In this document: in pieces, positions 6,830-14,741 of the stretch
Position numbering within the stretch: position 1 is the stretch's first letter
Layout: each line of letters starts with the position of its first letter
Assembly: GCF_035294505.1 (NCBI RefSeq)
Contig: NZ_DATGKU010000240.1
Location: 1 to 25,202 of the forward strand
Direction of reading: 5' to 3'
DNA from: Chthonomonas sp035294505
GTDB lineage: Bacteria > Armatimonadota > Chthonomonadetes > Chthonomonadales > Chthonomonadaceae
DNA: 25,202 nucleotides
The notes under the pieces: generated by a model
Told to the model about the DNA's origin: nothing
The model's input: only the letters and a program-made list of their open reading frames with translations
The model's database searches: none
Program-made: the position numbers and the translations under genes

Positions 6830-8064
6830 GCGCTTACCCAACCGATGCCGCTAAGTTGTGGTGAGGAACCGCCGCTGCCAGAGCCGCTCACGAGCTGTCC
6901 GCCTAAAACGGCTGCATTCACGGTGTTCACCAAGGTCACCTTAGCGGCGTACCCCAAGATGGGGTCACGCAAGGCCACAAAGTCGGCATCTATGGCTAAC
7001 ATCCCCTCGGTTAAAGGGAGAGGAGCTCTCACAAGCCTTAAATTTGGTAGATGAACCTCCATGTGATAGCCAATACCTGTGCTTCCGATGCCAACGCCGC
7101 TAACCGCGAAATTTAAGCCCACCTGGCGTGCGGCCAAAGCGGCCTCGGGCAAATCCATCCCCTCATACAGGCAGACAAGCCGACCGGAACAGAGAAACCG
7201 ATTCACCACAGCCGCTCCTGGGTCGTAGCCGCTTCCGGCCACAAGCAGGCTCTGAATCTCTCTTTCAAAGAGGATGCGGCTGCCTTCCAACAGGTCAACC
7301 GCTATCGGGTTGCCGTCCACCTGCAGCCATGCAGAGGCAAATCCGGCCTGGGTTCCATGACCGATCTCGGCGAACACGAAGGGGCCGCCTCCGTTGGCAC
7401 TCACATCCACAAAGCTCGGTGGCGGCGGCGTGCGTACCACGGTGAGGCTGCCGTTGCCTCCCATAGCCGGAGGCAAAGGCGTGGGAGTGGCCCCAAAAAA
7501 GTAGTCTACAATATGCCCATTCCCGTCCGGATAGCGGTTGGGTAGCTGCCGATGGGCTAAAAGGGTTACTTCGGCGGTAAAAAGGCGTGCCAACTGCAGT
7601 TCCAACTTCTGCACCAAAACCCCCATCGAAAGCCGCGCCCACGTGCCGTCGCCGATGTCCTCCTCCACGCTAAACGAGGGTATCTGTCGGCCTGGAAGGA
7701 ACTGATGCTGATAGATGGCCGGGTTGGTGCCGGAAGCTGCCTGCTGGGTGGAGGCGATGTCGCGCCCAAATACTCCTAAAAGAGGATAGAACAGGTTTTC
7801 CGGGTCGGCGTAGAAACGAAAGGCTCCCTGATACTTCCTTCCCACCATGGGCGCCCTCAGAATCTGTATATCGCCCTCAATTTCCGTGCTGAGGTTCAAC
7901 TCAGGCTCGCCGGCAAACCCGCCCCCCGGCTCCACGATCATATAACGCAAGGGGTTCGTCCCTGCAATGCCCACCGTGGCCGGGTTGGTGCTGGAAAGGG
8001 GCGGTTGACAAAACTGGTTCTCGATGGCCAATCCCACTGCACTGGTAATACCTGTGTATGCCAA
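6826..8064 (-). CDS. Putative tail tube protein
   Basis: A 412-residue, beta-rich protein without membrane segments. The N-terminus (AYTGITSAVGLAIENQFCQP, then LRYMIVEPGGGFAGEPELN and STEIEGDIQILRAPMVGRKY) has the pattern of phage tail tube proteins, in which a conserved Glu/Gly-Asp segment is followed by a beta sandwich. The FYADPENLFYPLLGVFG and IGDGTWARLSMGVLVQKLEL segments also fit. It is longer than a typical tail tube protein (about 150-300 residues) and may have an extra surface domain. The start is a TTG at 8064 with AAGGAGA 8 bases upstream. It lies between the tail-completion candidate and the chaperones, the standard position. Its stop overlaps that of the convergent acyltransferase gene. 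Confidence 0.6.
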   Translation of the reverse strand: MAYTGITSAVGLAIENQFCQPPLSSTNPATVGIAGTNPLRYMIVEPGGGFAGEPELNLSTEIEGDIQILRAPMVGRKYQGAFRFYADPENLFYPLLGVFGRDIASTQQAASGTNPAIYQHQFLPGRQIPSFSVEEDIGDGTWARLSMGVLVQKLELQLARLFTAEVTLLAHRQLPNRYPDGNGHIVDYFFGATPTPLPPAMGGNGSLTVVRTPPPPSFVDVSANGGGPFVFAEIGHGTQAGFASAWLQVDGNPIAVDLLEGSRILFEREIQSLLVAGSGYDPGAAVVNRFLCSGRLVCLYEGMDLPEAALAARQVGLNFAVSGVGIGSTGIGYHMEVHLPNLRLVRAPLPLTEGMLAIDADFVALRDPILGYAAKVTLVNTVNAAVLGGQLVSGSGSGGSSPQLSGIGWVSA

Positions 8065-8154
8065 AGGTTTCTCTCCTTATCTCACGTGTCTTGGCAGGGA
8101 CTCGGTTGTGATGACGAGGCGCCCCACCGCAGAGCGCAGCGCGGCTTTATGCCG

Positions 8155-8697
8155 TTATGCCGTCCATACGTAGAGGAAGCGACACGGAAGCAGAACGCCC
8201 GCACTCGCCGTAACCGCGTTCGCCATCCCCTGCCGATTTAGCCAGGCGTGCGCTTCTCCAATAGCCGTTTGCGACAGGCCGGTTCGCAGCTCATACCAGT
8301 AGCCGCTCTCCACCACATGGCTTGCCAAAACAAGGCGCACATTGCTGCAAAGCTGGTCACGCTGTGCCCTGGCTTGCCCCTCCGTGGACGCTTGTGCCAC
8401 AATGATCAAAGGAACGACAAGGCGCCGGAACTCCACCAGTCCCCCCGCCAGGGCCGAAGCCTCTAACGTGTCCTCGTACTCCAAGGCGCGTAGGCCGATA
8501 TAGATCGCCGGCCGGTGCCCACCTCCCGATGGTTCATAGCTGCCATCGTAAATGTTCACCCAGCCGTTCTGTGCCGACAGACCCCGATCGGGCCGTGTGG
8601 TTCCGGCCCACCCCGGCGCATAGATCGTACCGCCTGCAAAAGTACGCGGATCGACCTGTAACAGGTCTAGCAGATGGCTTACAATGAGTTCGTTCAT
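8155..8697 (-). CDS. Putative tail completion/terminator protein
   Basis: A 180-residue protein directly upstream of the tail tube gene. It begins MNELIVSHLLDLLQVDPRTF and contains RPAIYIGLRALEYEDTLEA and a central VVPLIIVAQASTEGQARAQRD segment. Alternation of an N-terminal helix, beta strands and another helix is common in tail terminator proteins, which cap the tail before it joins the head. No family motif is diagnostic; the call depends mainly on position. No strong ribosome binding site is seen at 8697, and a repeat cluster lies immediately upstream, so expression of this gene may depend on transcription reading through that cluster. Confidence 0.4.
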   Translation of the reverse strand: MNELIVSHLLDLLQVDPRTFAGGTIYAPGWAGTTRPDRGLSAQNGWVNIYDGSYEPSGGGHRPAIYIGLRALEYEDTLEASALAGGLVEFRRLVVPLIIVAQASTEGQARAQRDQLCSNVRLVLASHVVESGYWYELRTGLSQTAIGEAHAWLNRQGMANAVTASAGVLLPCRFLYVWTA

Positions 8698-8702
8698 AGA
8701 AT

Positions 8703-9612
8703 GAAATGTGCCAACAGTAACCGCTCCCCTTTGGGATGCGGAGACAACGCGCTTTCCTTTCTTTTGTGTGAAGGAGTGGTATAGCCCACCCCTATGCCTC
8801 CCCCGCAGCGGCCTGAATCATTCCCTTCATCGGCTATCTCACCGGCCGCTGCATTGCTGTCTGTAAGACGGAAAGGTCGGGATAGGGGGCGAACGAGGTA
8901 GGCTTGCTCTGCGAACTGCCTCTAGAACCGTGAAGCTGGCAGTCTCTGCGGCCCCACCCCACCCCTCAGAACCAGTGGGACTTGAAACTCAAGATTTCTC
9001 GCCTTCGGCTCGAAATGACAGTTGTGGTATCGGCTCTTCAAGCCCCACCCCAACCCTCGTGGCCGACGCCATCTCCCCTCCCCCTACAGGGAAGGGGAGA
9101 CCAACAAGCTTACCTGCGGTTTTCCCTGATAACCTTCCCTTCGGAAACTAACCATAACCGCCCCCTTTCTTCAAAGTAAGACACAATAACGCCACAGCGG
9201 CCCACGACACTTCCTTAACCCTCTATCTTCCTGGCCGCTGCATCGCCGTCCGCGAGGACGAAAGGAAGGGATAGGGGGCGAGCAAGATGAGCTTCATTCT
9301 GCTAACTGGCTCTAGAACCGCGAGATTGTTAGCCCCCACCTCCTATCCCTCAGAACTGCTGGGAAGTGAAACTTAAGATTTCTCGCCTTCGGCTCGAAAT
9401 GACAGTTGTGGCGTCGGCTCTTCGAGCCTCCACCCCAACCCTCAAGGCCGATACAGGAGTCCCCAGAAAATCTTGCGATTTTCTGGGGCAGGGCGCCCTT
9501 CCCCTTCCCCTACAGGGGGAGGGAGGGCTAGCTTCCCCCCGTGTGCGGGGGGATGAGCGGGGGGCTTCAACAACGGCATTCTCCAGCCCCTGTGGGGGAG
9601 GGGAGATAGGCC
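8703..9612. repeat. Intergenic composite repeat cluster B (two units)
   Basis: A 910-base gap without a convincing gene. It has two copies of the composite unit: TTCGGCTCGAAATGACAG-containing motifs at 8991-9021 and 9375-9405, and GGGATAGGGGGCGA motifs at 8878-8896 and 9268-9286. CTCTAGAACCG motifs occur near 8921 and 9310. The right part (9461-9612) holds a perfect 28-base hairpin, CCCCTTCCCC tracts and a CCCCCC-GTGTGC-GGGGGG stem-loop that could act as a terminator. The cluster begins directly after the minus-strand stop at 9613. Open frames across it (for example 9350-9751) are repeat translations. Confidence 0.85.
9461..9488. repeat. Perfect 12-bp hairpin with TTGC loop
   Basis: CCCCAGAAAATC (9461-9472) and GATTTTCTGGGG (9477-9488) are perfect inverted repeats around TTGC. 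The same stem occurs at 23580-23607 in the same flanking context, but with the loop read as GCAA, the reverse complement. The palindrome therefore appears in opposite orientations in two copies of the composite repeat. Confidence 0.9.
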
Positions 9613-9939
9613 CTATTCCGACAGAGCGATGCCGAGGACATTGACCACCACCGGCACGCCGGCGAGGTCCGACATGTCCACCCAACGCACCACGATGCGT
9701 AACCCGGTAACCCCATTGGCCACCTCGTCGCCTACATGCACCTGTCCCCAAAGGTTTCCGGCCAGCTTCACTTCATAAACGGCCTGTTGCGCCACCAGAT
9801 CGCCCATCAGCATCTGAAGGCGATTGGGTTCGGCACGCGCCCATAGGCCGTTGCCAACCGCGCTTCCGTTTATCGTTGTGGGGCTGCCCTGAAGTGCCAA
9901 CAACTGGGCTACAAGTCGCGCCTCGGCCGTTGCGTCCAT
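9613..9939 (-). CDS. Putative head-tail joining/neck protein
   Basis: A 108-residue protein of uncertain function. It begins with a helix (MDATAEARLVAQLLALQ) followed by beta-rich sequence ending VVVNVLGIALSE. Its start at 9939 has GAGGAG 6 bases upstream, and this site overlaps the stop codon of the preceding gene, so the two are tightly coupled. Position after the adaptor-like gene and before the tail-completion candidate suggests a neck protein, but no diagnostic motif is visible. Its stop is immediately followed by repeat cluster B. Confidence 0.35.
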   Translation of the reverse strand: MDATAEARLVAQLLALQGSPTTINGSAVGNGLWARAEPNRLQMLMGDLVAQQAVYEVKLAGNLWGQVHVGDEVANGVTGLRIVVRWVDMSDLAGVPVVVNVLGIALSE

Positions 9940-9942
9940 ACC

Positions 9943-10767
9943 CTACTCCTCATAGTCGGCAGCGTAGTCCTCCGGCGGTGTTCCTACCTGCCATGAATCG
10001 GTTAAAAGTCGAATCACGCCGCTTGCCAACGTCTCTAAGGCCCCCTGGCTCTGCGCGTTGCGCGTGGGGCCGCTCACCACAAACGGTTTGTAAGAGACGG
10101 CTGCACTTTGATAGAGCTTGTGAATGGGGCCTACGTGTCCCAGCGCTATTAAGGCCTCCTCAAGCCACTGCTGTTCGAGCGGCTTCTGCCCCTCCACTTG
10201 CCCATTGGCAAACTGAAAACCGTTCTGTCCCAACTGCACTCGGTCAATCTCCCCTAGGGGAACGCTCTTGGCGCGACAGGCTCTTAGCCTTAAAGCGGTT
10301 AAGAGGCCCACAGCGCAGTCAAAACGGTCTTGGTCAAGCCCCACCAATCCGCCGTATCCGCCGGCCATCTGCAACGGCACAAACCGATCCACAAGGCTGG
10401 TGACCGTAAAGGAGACCTCCGCATCCAGATCGGCCTCAGGCAAACCGAGGTTCGTTTCATTGAGTCTGCGGCGAATGAGGTCCCCCACGTTGGTGTAGGC
10501 CGCAAACAACCGCTGATAGCGGTTCAGCACCTGCCCATCCCCCAAATGGATTTGCCAAACCAGTGCATATTCCCCAGGTAAGGAGGCCGTTAGTTGGGTA
10601 GAAAAGGTAAAACTCGTGGCGGCGCTCGCCGGCGTCCAGCTCACGCTTAGCCCGCTCTGTTGGCTGCCATCCGGCCTCACCAAGTTCGCTATGGCGCTCG
10701 TCACCGTCTCTGCCGCAGCAAAGCTCTCCACGCGACTTATCGTTTGGGTATCGCCTACCAAAAGCAT
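9943..10767 (-). CDS. Putative head-tail adaptor with N-terminal Ig-like domain
   Basis: A 274-residue protein with two parts. Residues 1-90 look like a beta-sandwich (SAIANLVRPDGSQQSG, SLPGEYALVWQIHL), as in Ig-like or BppU-type domains. From about 92 onward it is helical: VGDLIRRRLNETNLGLPEADLDAEV and then FDCAVGLLTALRLRACRA, which resembles phage head-tail connector proteins that build a ring on the portal. The start at 10767 lies just after the stop of a 44-residue ORF. The gene is coupled to the 108-residue downstream gene. The connector role is inferred from the helical part and position. Confidence 0.42.
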   Translation of the reverse strand: MLLVGDTQTISRVESFAAAETVTSAIANLVRPDGSQQSGLSVSWTPASAATSFTFSTQLTASLPGEYALVWQIHLGDGQVLNRYQRLFAAYTNVGDLIRRRLNETNLGLPEADLDAEVSFTVTSLVDRFVPLQMAGGYGGLVGLDQDRFDCAVGLLTALRLRACRAKSVPLGEIDRVQLGQNGFQFANGQVEGQKPLEQQWLEEALIALGHVGPIHKLYQSAAVSYKPFVVSGPTRNAQSQGALETLASGVIRLLTDSWQVGTPPEDYAADYEE

Positions 10768-10768
10768 C

Positions 10769-10903
10769 TTAAAATCCCAATCCTAAACTAAGCTGTAAAT
10801 GCCACCAGCCCAACGGATTGCTCCCACCACCACCACCCCCGGTGGCTTTTAAGCTCAGGTAATCCACAACAAAATAAGTCAAAAAGTAGCCCTTCGTAAA
10901 CAT
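10769..10903 (-). CDS. 44-residue aromatic/glycine-rich phage microprotein
   Basis: A short frame starts with ATG at 10903 and ends at TAA 10769-10771. It reads MFTKGYFLTYFVVDYLSL, then KATGGGGGGSNPLGWWHLQ, ending LSLGLGF. AGGGGGA lies about 8 bases upstream. It fits between the stop of the 194-residue gene (10917) and the start of the 274-residue gene (10767) without overlap. Small proteins with an N-terminal run of Phe/Tyr/Gly are common in head-tail regions of tailed phages. Its role is unknown. Confidence 0.5.
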   Translation of the reverse strand: MFTKGYFLTYFVVDYLSLKATGGGGGGSNPLGWWHLQLSLGLGF

Positions 10904-10916
10904 GTTTCAATTCCCC

Positions 10917-11501
10917 CTAAGGCGTCAGCGTAATGCTGCTGCGGTTCCCGTTGGCGTCTACGGTGGCCACCACGCGCGTTATGCCCCCGTTCCCTGCCGA
11001 AGTGAACGTCACCGTCGCCGCTCCGCCCGTCGCCCCACTCACCGGCCCTAACAACACACTCGCCATCAGCCTTAACGCCTGACGCAACGTCAAATTGCTC
11101 TCCAAACTCCCCGATGCATCCAAAGCCGCCGGCACGTCCGTCCCCGAAATCAAGCTGTGCTCCGAGGGCGTCAGCGTTACCCGACCACTCGCATCTGTTA
11201 TGTCCGCCAAACGCTTGGCGTCCAACTGCTGCACCTCATAGGAGGCAACGCCGGCCACACCTCCTACCGTCGCGTTTACCACCAACTGAACCGTGTCCCC
11301 CGCCGCATAACTCGACGGTATCGTGCAGCTGCAGGCATAAACCCCTGTCCCCAAATTCGTTACCGTCACACTCACACTGGCGTCCACCGCCCCGTTGTGC
11401 ACCAGCTGCGCCGTCGGCAAACTGTCTGCATTCACCGCCGCACCCGTGCTGCTGTTGGTGGTTATCACCCGAACATAGTTGTCTCCCGGCTTATAGCTCA
11501 T
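10917..11501 (-). CDS. Phage structural protein with conserved tail motif, fibre or neck associated
   Basis: A 194-residue protein. The N-terminal half is an Ig-like beta domain (YVRVITTNSSTGAAVNADSL, GTGVYACSCTIPSSYAAGDTV). The C-terminal half contains LTLRQALRLMASVLLGPVSG, followed by GGITRVVATVDANGNRSSITL. This arrangement recurs in small structural proteins of many tailed phages, usually beside fibre or neck genes; the exact function is unsettled. Its AGGAG ribosome binding site, 6 bases before the start at 11501, overlaps the stop region of the upstream SGNH hydrolase gene, indicating coupling. Confidence 0.55.
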   Translation of the reverse strand: MSYKPGDNYVRVITTNSSTGAAVNADSLPTAQLVHNGAVDASVSVTVTNLGTGVYACSCTIPSSYAAGDTVQLVVNATVGGVAGVASYEVQQLDAKRLADITDASGRVTLTPSEHSLISGTDVPAALDASGSLESNLTLRQALRLMASVLLGPVSGATGGAATVTFTSAGNGGITRVVATVDANGNRSSITLTP

Positions 11502-11510
11502 CTTCTTCTC

Positions 11511-13136
11511 CTAATGCACCAAACCGCCGCCCAATGGACGCTTGCCTGGTACCAAAAACGCCTGAATAAACGCCTGCGCCCACATCTTCGCATAGCTTTG
11601 TATCCCTGTGTCGTTGGGATGTATCGAATCGGCTAACTCGTTGGTGTGCTGGGCGAAATAGCGATAAGCATACATCGCGCCCTGATACACACTCTTCGGG
11701 TTGCTTGCTACTACTGCCGCTACCGCCGCAGGATAGGAACTCTCCAAAAGTGCATCAACAGAGGTATTACTCACCTGGAAATAGGGAGCGTTGTTGAGTA
11801 TCACCTTAAAACCATCGGCTACCAGCTGGTTCACTATCGCCTGCAGGTTGCTCTGATAGGTGGACGCGGCAACACCGCCGTTTGCATCGTTGGCACCCAG
11901 ACAAATACTTACAATCGTCACCCCTGCACTCTGAAAAGCCGCCACCGCATTGTTAAAATAATTGTTGCTGTTAGTAGGAAGCCAATCCGATGTTTTCGTT
12001 CCGCTTATCCCCTGGTTCACAAAGCTCACATTATGGAAGTTGCCCACGTACTTTAGTATCTGGCACTCATAGTAGGCGATGGGGTTGCCCGAACTGTCTG
12101 TGCGTTGGGTAATGCTATCCCCTATAAACCCTATCACCAGGTTCCCCCCGTTCGTGGCCACCAAGATCGTGTTAGAGGGCGCCGTGTGGCCGGCGCTATC
12201 GCTCGCTATGCACCGCACATAGTAGTTCCCTCCGGTCGGAGGGTTCCACGTCAACGTCGTAGAGGTCTGCCCCGCAATCGCCGTGTTAGGGGTCACACTT
12301 ATAGATGAGCTATAGTACCAAGCATAGGTATAGGGGCTGGTGCCCCCCGTTGCCGCTCCCACCGTCGCCGTAACCGTGGTGGCGTTGGCGCTGGTAAGCG
12401 TAGCGGCTCCACTCGTCAACACATTGCCGGGAATGTATAGCCCATTCCAAATCTTGGCTTCGGAAACATAGTTGATGGCATTTGAAGCATAACTTGAGAT
12501 ACCGCAATAGCCTGCCGTTTGAAGGTTTGAGGTGCTATCCGTGGTTGTCACCGTCCAGATGGTGCCCGACGGAGCGCTCATGGTGCCCACAAAAAGATAG
12601 GCAATAAGCGTCGTCGCCCCTGCATTCGTGTTGGCATACAGCACCACCGTCACGCTCTGCCCAACGCTAACGCTAAATCCGCTTGCGGCAACGCTGGCCA
12701 AATACACGGCAGTACCGCCGATCACTTTATTAATATAGAGGGCACCCCCGTACAAGTAGGCCACATAATAGTCGTTTTTGTCCTGCAATTTCACCACAGG
12801 GCCTACGGACGTGTTCGCCGAAGTGCCTGTATAGACCCAGGTCACGGCGCACTCTTCGGTCTGCATCTGCCCGCCGGAGCCGCTCCAATAGCAGGGGTTG
12901 CCCACGCCCCCACTGCTCGCATTCAGTTGGCCTACGGTTGGGATGCTCCAGATATTGCCGGTGGTATCAATCCATCCGTTGCCGATGCCTGTAGTGCTAT
13001 TGGCACCGGAGCCAACCGTTGTAGGCCCTCGGTTAAAGGTATCATCGAGGATCACGGTTTGTGCGCCGGCGCTATAGGCCCATAGAGCCATAACCAGCCC
13101 TAAGGTCATCTGTATGAATTTAACCCATCTCGTCAT
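11511..13136 (-). CDS. Secreted SGNH/GDSL hydrolase with N-terminal beta domains
   Basis: About 541 residues. The ATG at 13136 was chosen because GGGAG lies about 7 bases upstream and the protein then begins with a signal peptide (MTRWVKFIQ, a hydrophobic core, then AYSAGAQ). An in-frame start at 13169 would lie in a REP-like repeat. Residues about 30-235 form a lectin/LamG-like beta domain (DNDTF-like DDTFNRG opening, WVYTGTSAN, VVKLQDKNDYYVAYLY). Residues about 240-330 look Ig-like (YAWYYSSS, NYYVRCIASDSAGHT). The SGNH hydrolase domain has GFIGDSIT (Ser341), GISG, LGAND (Asn416) and DSIHP (Asp503 and His506), numbered from the chosen start, so all four catalytic blocks are present. Such enzymes remove acyl groups from polysaccharides or peptidoglycan. 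A signal peptide is unusual for a virion protein, so this may be a secreted cargo or lysis accessory enzyme. Confidence 0.82.
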   Translation of the reverse strand: MTRWVKFIQMTLGLVMALWAYSAGAQTVILDDTFNRGPTTVGSGANSTTGIGNGWIDTTGNIWSIPTVGQLNASSGGVGNPCYWSGSGGQMQTEECAVTWVYTGTSANTSVGPVVKLQDKNDYYVAYLYGGALYINKVIGGTAVYLASVAASGFSVSVGQSVTVVLYANTNAGATTLIAYLFVGTMSAPSGTIWTVTTTDSTSNLQTAGYCGISSYASNAINYVSEAKIWNGLYIPGNVLTSGAATLTSANATTVTATVGAATGGTSPYTYAWYYSSSISVTPNTAIAGQTSTTLTWNPPTGGNYYVRCIASDSAGHTAPSNTILVATNGGNLVIGFIGDSITQRTDSSGNPIAYYECQILKYVGNFHNVSFVNQGISGTKTSDWLPTNSNNYFNNAVAAFQSAGVTIVSICLGANDANGGVAASTYQSNLQAIVNQLVADGFKVILNNAPYFQVSNTSVDALLESSYPAAVAAVVASNPKSVYQGAMYAYRYFAQHTNELADSIHPNDTGIQSYAKMWAQAFIQAFLVPGKRPLGGGLVH

Positions 13137-13163
13137 AATCTGCTCCCAATAAATGCTGACTTG

Positions 13164-13195
13164 TTTCAAACCCGCCCTTACAAACCCGCCTCTAC
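13164..13195. repeat. REP-like element, CCCGCCCYTACAAACCCGCC type
   Basis: TTTCAAACCCGCCC and AAACCCGCCTCTAC match the element at 5466-5509 in the same orientation. It overlaps the last codons of the lysozyme gene and fills the gap before the SGNH hydrolase. The element therefore also supplies the apparent N-terminal extension of the longest SGNH frame, which is why that start was rejected. Confidence 0.65.
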
Positions 13196-13857
13196 CGCAG
13201 GACGGTGGGAACCGGAATGCCGAAGGTCTCGCACAAGGTTCGGCAATCCTCGCCGAAAAAGCGATTGCGGTCTGTGCCTTTCACAGAGGGGATGCCGGCC
13301 ACAGTTCCACAAGGGGTATATTGCCAAAACGTCCACTTCTGCCAGCCTTTGGGCAGACGAGGGGCCGGTTGCTCGGTATAATGCGCTACCCAAAGCGGGT
13401 GGCCCCCGTAGGCATCCGTGCCGTCCATCCACTCCTCCCAAAAGGCGGGGCTGGTGTAGATAATGGGCAGTTTGCCGATCAGGTTCCTTGCGGTGATAAG
13501 GAACATGGAGACGGCAAACTGCATCCGTGCTTTGCCCACGCGCCGGGCACCCTCTTCATCTTCCAAATCCAACGCGATGGGCAGGTCTCGGGTGGGGTCG
13601 TAACCGGCGCGGCGTGCACTGCGTAGACAAACTTCGGCCTGCCACCCTCCCGGCTCATCGCAGCGGAAGAAGTGATACACTCCGCGCACCATTCCCACGG
13701 CTTTCATGCCGGAGAGGTTGGTAGCCAAGGAAGGGTCTACAAACCCCGTGCCCTCCGTCGCTTTGCAAAAGGCAAACCCTATCCCCGCTTGGCGCACCTG
13801 CTCCCAATCAACGCCGTTGTCATCGTGACTTATATCTACTCCCTCTAGCAACGCCAT
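13192..13857 (-). CDS. GH25 lysozyme (endolysin)
   Basis: A 221-residue glycoside hydrolase family 25 muramidase that cleaves the MurNAc-GlcNAc bond in peptidoglycan. The family hallmarks are present: GVDISHDD near the N-terminus (Asp8), FAFCKATEGTGFVDP, GVYHFFR, and the catalytic LDLED segment (Asp97 and Glu99), then PIIYTSPAFWEEW and FWQYT. There is no signal peptide, so export would require a holin, and two small membrane proteins lie just upstream. The start at 13857 has AGAGGAG almost touching the ATG. A strong inverted repeat lies between this gene and the upstream membrane protein. The enzyme sits between capsid and neck genes rather than at the end of the cluster. Confidence 0.9.
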   Translation of the reverse strand: MALLEGVDISHDDNGVDWEQVRQAGIGFAFCKATEGTGFVDPSLATNLSGMKAVGMVRGVYHFFRCDEPGGWQAEVCLRSARRAGYDPTRDLPIALDLEDEEGARRVGKARMQFAVSMFLITARNLIGKLPIIYTSPAFWEEWMDGTDAYGGHPLWVAHYTEQPAPRLPKGWQKWTFWQYTPCGTVAGIPSVKGTDRNRFFGEDCRTLCETFGIPVPTVLR

Positions 13858-13905
13858 CTCCTCTCAAAACGTCTGTTTTCCCTCTTCGTTACAGGGCAAA
13901 CCTTA

Positions 13906-14064
13906 CAAAAACCGGCACGCAAAACGCCGCCCAATCGGTTAGACAGTGAGAAACCCGGAAAAAGGTTCGAAATGCCCTCACAACTTTGCCGGTTTTTGCT
14001 GTGACAAACCCACAAACTAGGAAGTTTGCTTGCCCACCGATGATTAAAATGCACCGGTGGGCAA
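13906..14064. terminator. Inverted-repeat region between membrane protein and lysozyme
   Basis: Three inverted repeats lie in this gap of about 210 bases. TTGCCCACCG (14030-14039) pairs with CGGTGGGCAA (14055-14064), a 10-bp stem right after the stop of the 84-residue gene. CAAACT (14013-14018) pairs with AGTTTG (14023-14028). CAAAAACCGGCA (13906-13917) pairs perfectly with TGCCGGTTTTTG (13987-13998), 69 bases away. The first could be a terminator, although it lacks a T tract; the long-range pair could form an alternative fold controlling lysozyme expression. Confidence 0.45.
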
Positions 14065-14071
14065 TAACAAG

Positions 14072-14326
14072 CTAGGAGTTGGAGTTGGATGCGCCCTCTA
14101 ACTTCTGAGCGGTACGCTGAATGGCGCCGTCCACCCAAGCCTGAACCTGTTGCGCCAATACCGGAACCACCTTCTGCAACTCCTCTTGAACCAAAGGACG
14201 CACCGCCTCAGGCACAACTTTGCTTTTGATCTTGAGTTGGTCGGCCCGAATCGTCAACATCCTATGCAAAACCCCACCCGCAAACCCTAACACGAAGGGC
14301 ACGAGGTGCGACAAAAAACTGTTCAT
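14072..14326 (-). CDS. Small membrane protein, holin candidate
   Basis: An 84-residue protein with one N-terminal hydrophobic segment (FLSHLVPFVLGFAGGVLH) followed by a charged helical, probably coiled-coil tail (VPEAVRPLVQEELQKVV, LAQQVQAWVDGAIQRTAQK). The ATG at 14326 was chosen because AGAGGAG lies directly upstream; a longer frame from 14416 uses TTG and adds a low-complexity basic segment. It lies between another small membrane/coiled-coil protein and the GH25 lysozyme, which suggests a holin or spanin-like lysis role. With a single membrane segment it would be an unusual holin, so the role is tentative. Confidence 0.45.
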   Translation of the reverse strand: MNSFLSHLVPFVLGFAGGVLHRMLTIRADQLKIKSKVVPEAVRPLVQEELQKVVPVLAQQVQAWVDGAIQRTAQKLEGASNSNS

Positions 14327-14441
14327 TCTCCTCTGCGCGCACAAACCGCCGCCTTGGGGCGAACGGTTTCGTGGCGCTTCCTCCTTTCTTTTTCGTCTTT
14401 GTTTGGTTAAGAGCAACCCGTTTGGAAGACAAGTGCGTCCG

Positions 14442-14720
14442 TTAAAACGTTCGATAGCGCCCGCCTCGTCTTCGATAGCGAATGACGATATCTAGCTTCT
14501 CCTCGATGCGGGCGAGACGGGTGTTCAGCTCAGAAAGCATCTGATCGCGCTGATCATTGCGCGTCTGCTCGGTTCGTATGTCGCCCTGAACCCCGCCCAT
14601 ACGCTCCTCCAAAAGGGCAAGCCGATTGGCCTGACGAATCAGCGTGGCAACGGCCGCTCCGATCCCGCTGATCAACGAGACGGTGGCCATAGCCACCGTT
14701 ACCGGCTCTGTGGTGGGCAT
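14442..14720 (-). CDS. XhlA-like membrane/coiled-coil protein
   Basis: A 92-residue protein. Residues about 8-28 form a hydrophobic segment (VAMATVSLISGIGAAVATLI) and residues about 30-80 a heptad-type helix (LALLEERMGGVQGDIRTEQ, LSELNTRLARIEEKLDIVI), ending with a basic tail. This resembles haemolysin XhlA-type lysis-associated proteins, although those usually have the membrane segment at the C-terminus. AAAGGAGGA with AAGA spacing precedes the ATG at 14720, a strong ribosome binding site. The gene lies in the candidate lysis block upstream of the lysozyme. Confidence 0.5.
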   Translation of the reverse strand: MPTTEPVTVAMATVSLISGIGAAVATLIRQANRLALLEERMGGVQGDIRTEQTRNDQRDQMLSELNTRLARIEEKLDIVIRYRRRGGRYRTF

Positions 14721-14741
14721 CTTCTTCCTCCTTTCGGCTCC

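Noticed and set aside
9350..9751. A 133-residue minus-strand ORF
   Set aside because: It covers the repeat cluster and runs into the 108-residue neck gene in another frame; its peptide contains the repeat-derived TTVISSRRREILSF.
13137..13169. A longer N-terminus for the SGNH hydrolase (start at 13169)
   Set aside because: The extension lies in a REP-like repeat, lacks a ribosome binding site and would hide the signal peptide.
13845..14138. A 97-residue minus-strand ORF between lysozyme and membrane protein
   Set aside because: It overlaps both neighbours, has no ribosome binding site, and has Cys/Arg-rich composition without structure; the inverted repeats explain the gap better.
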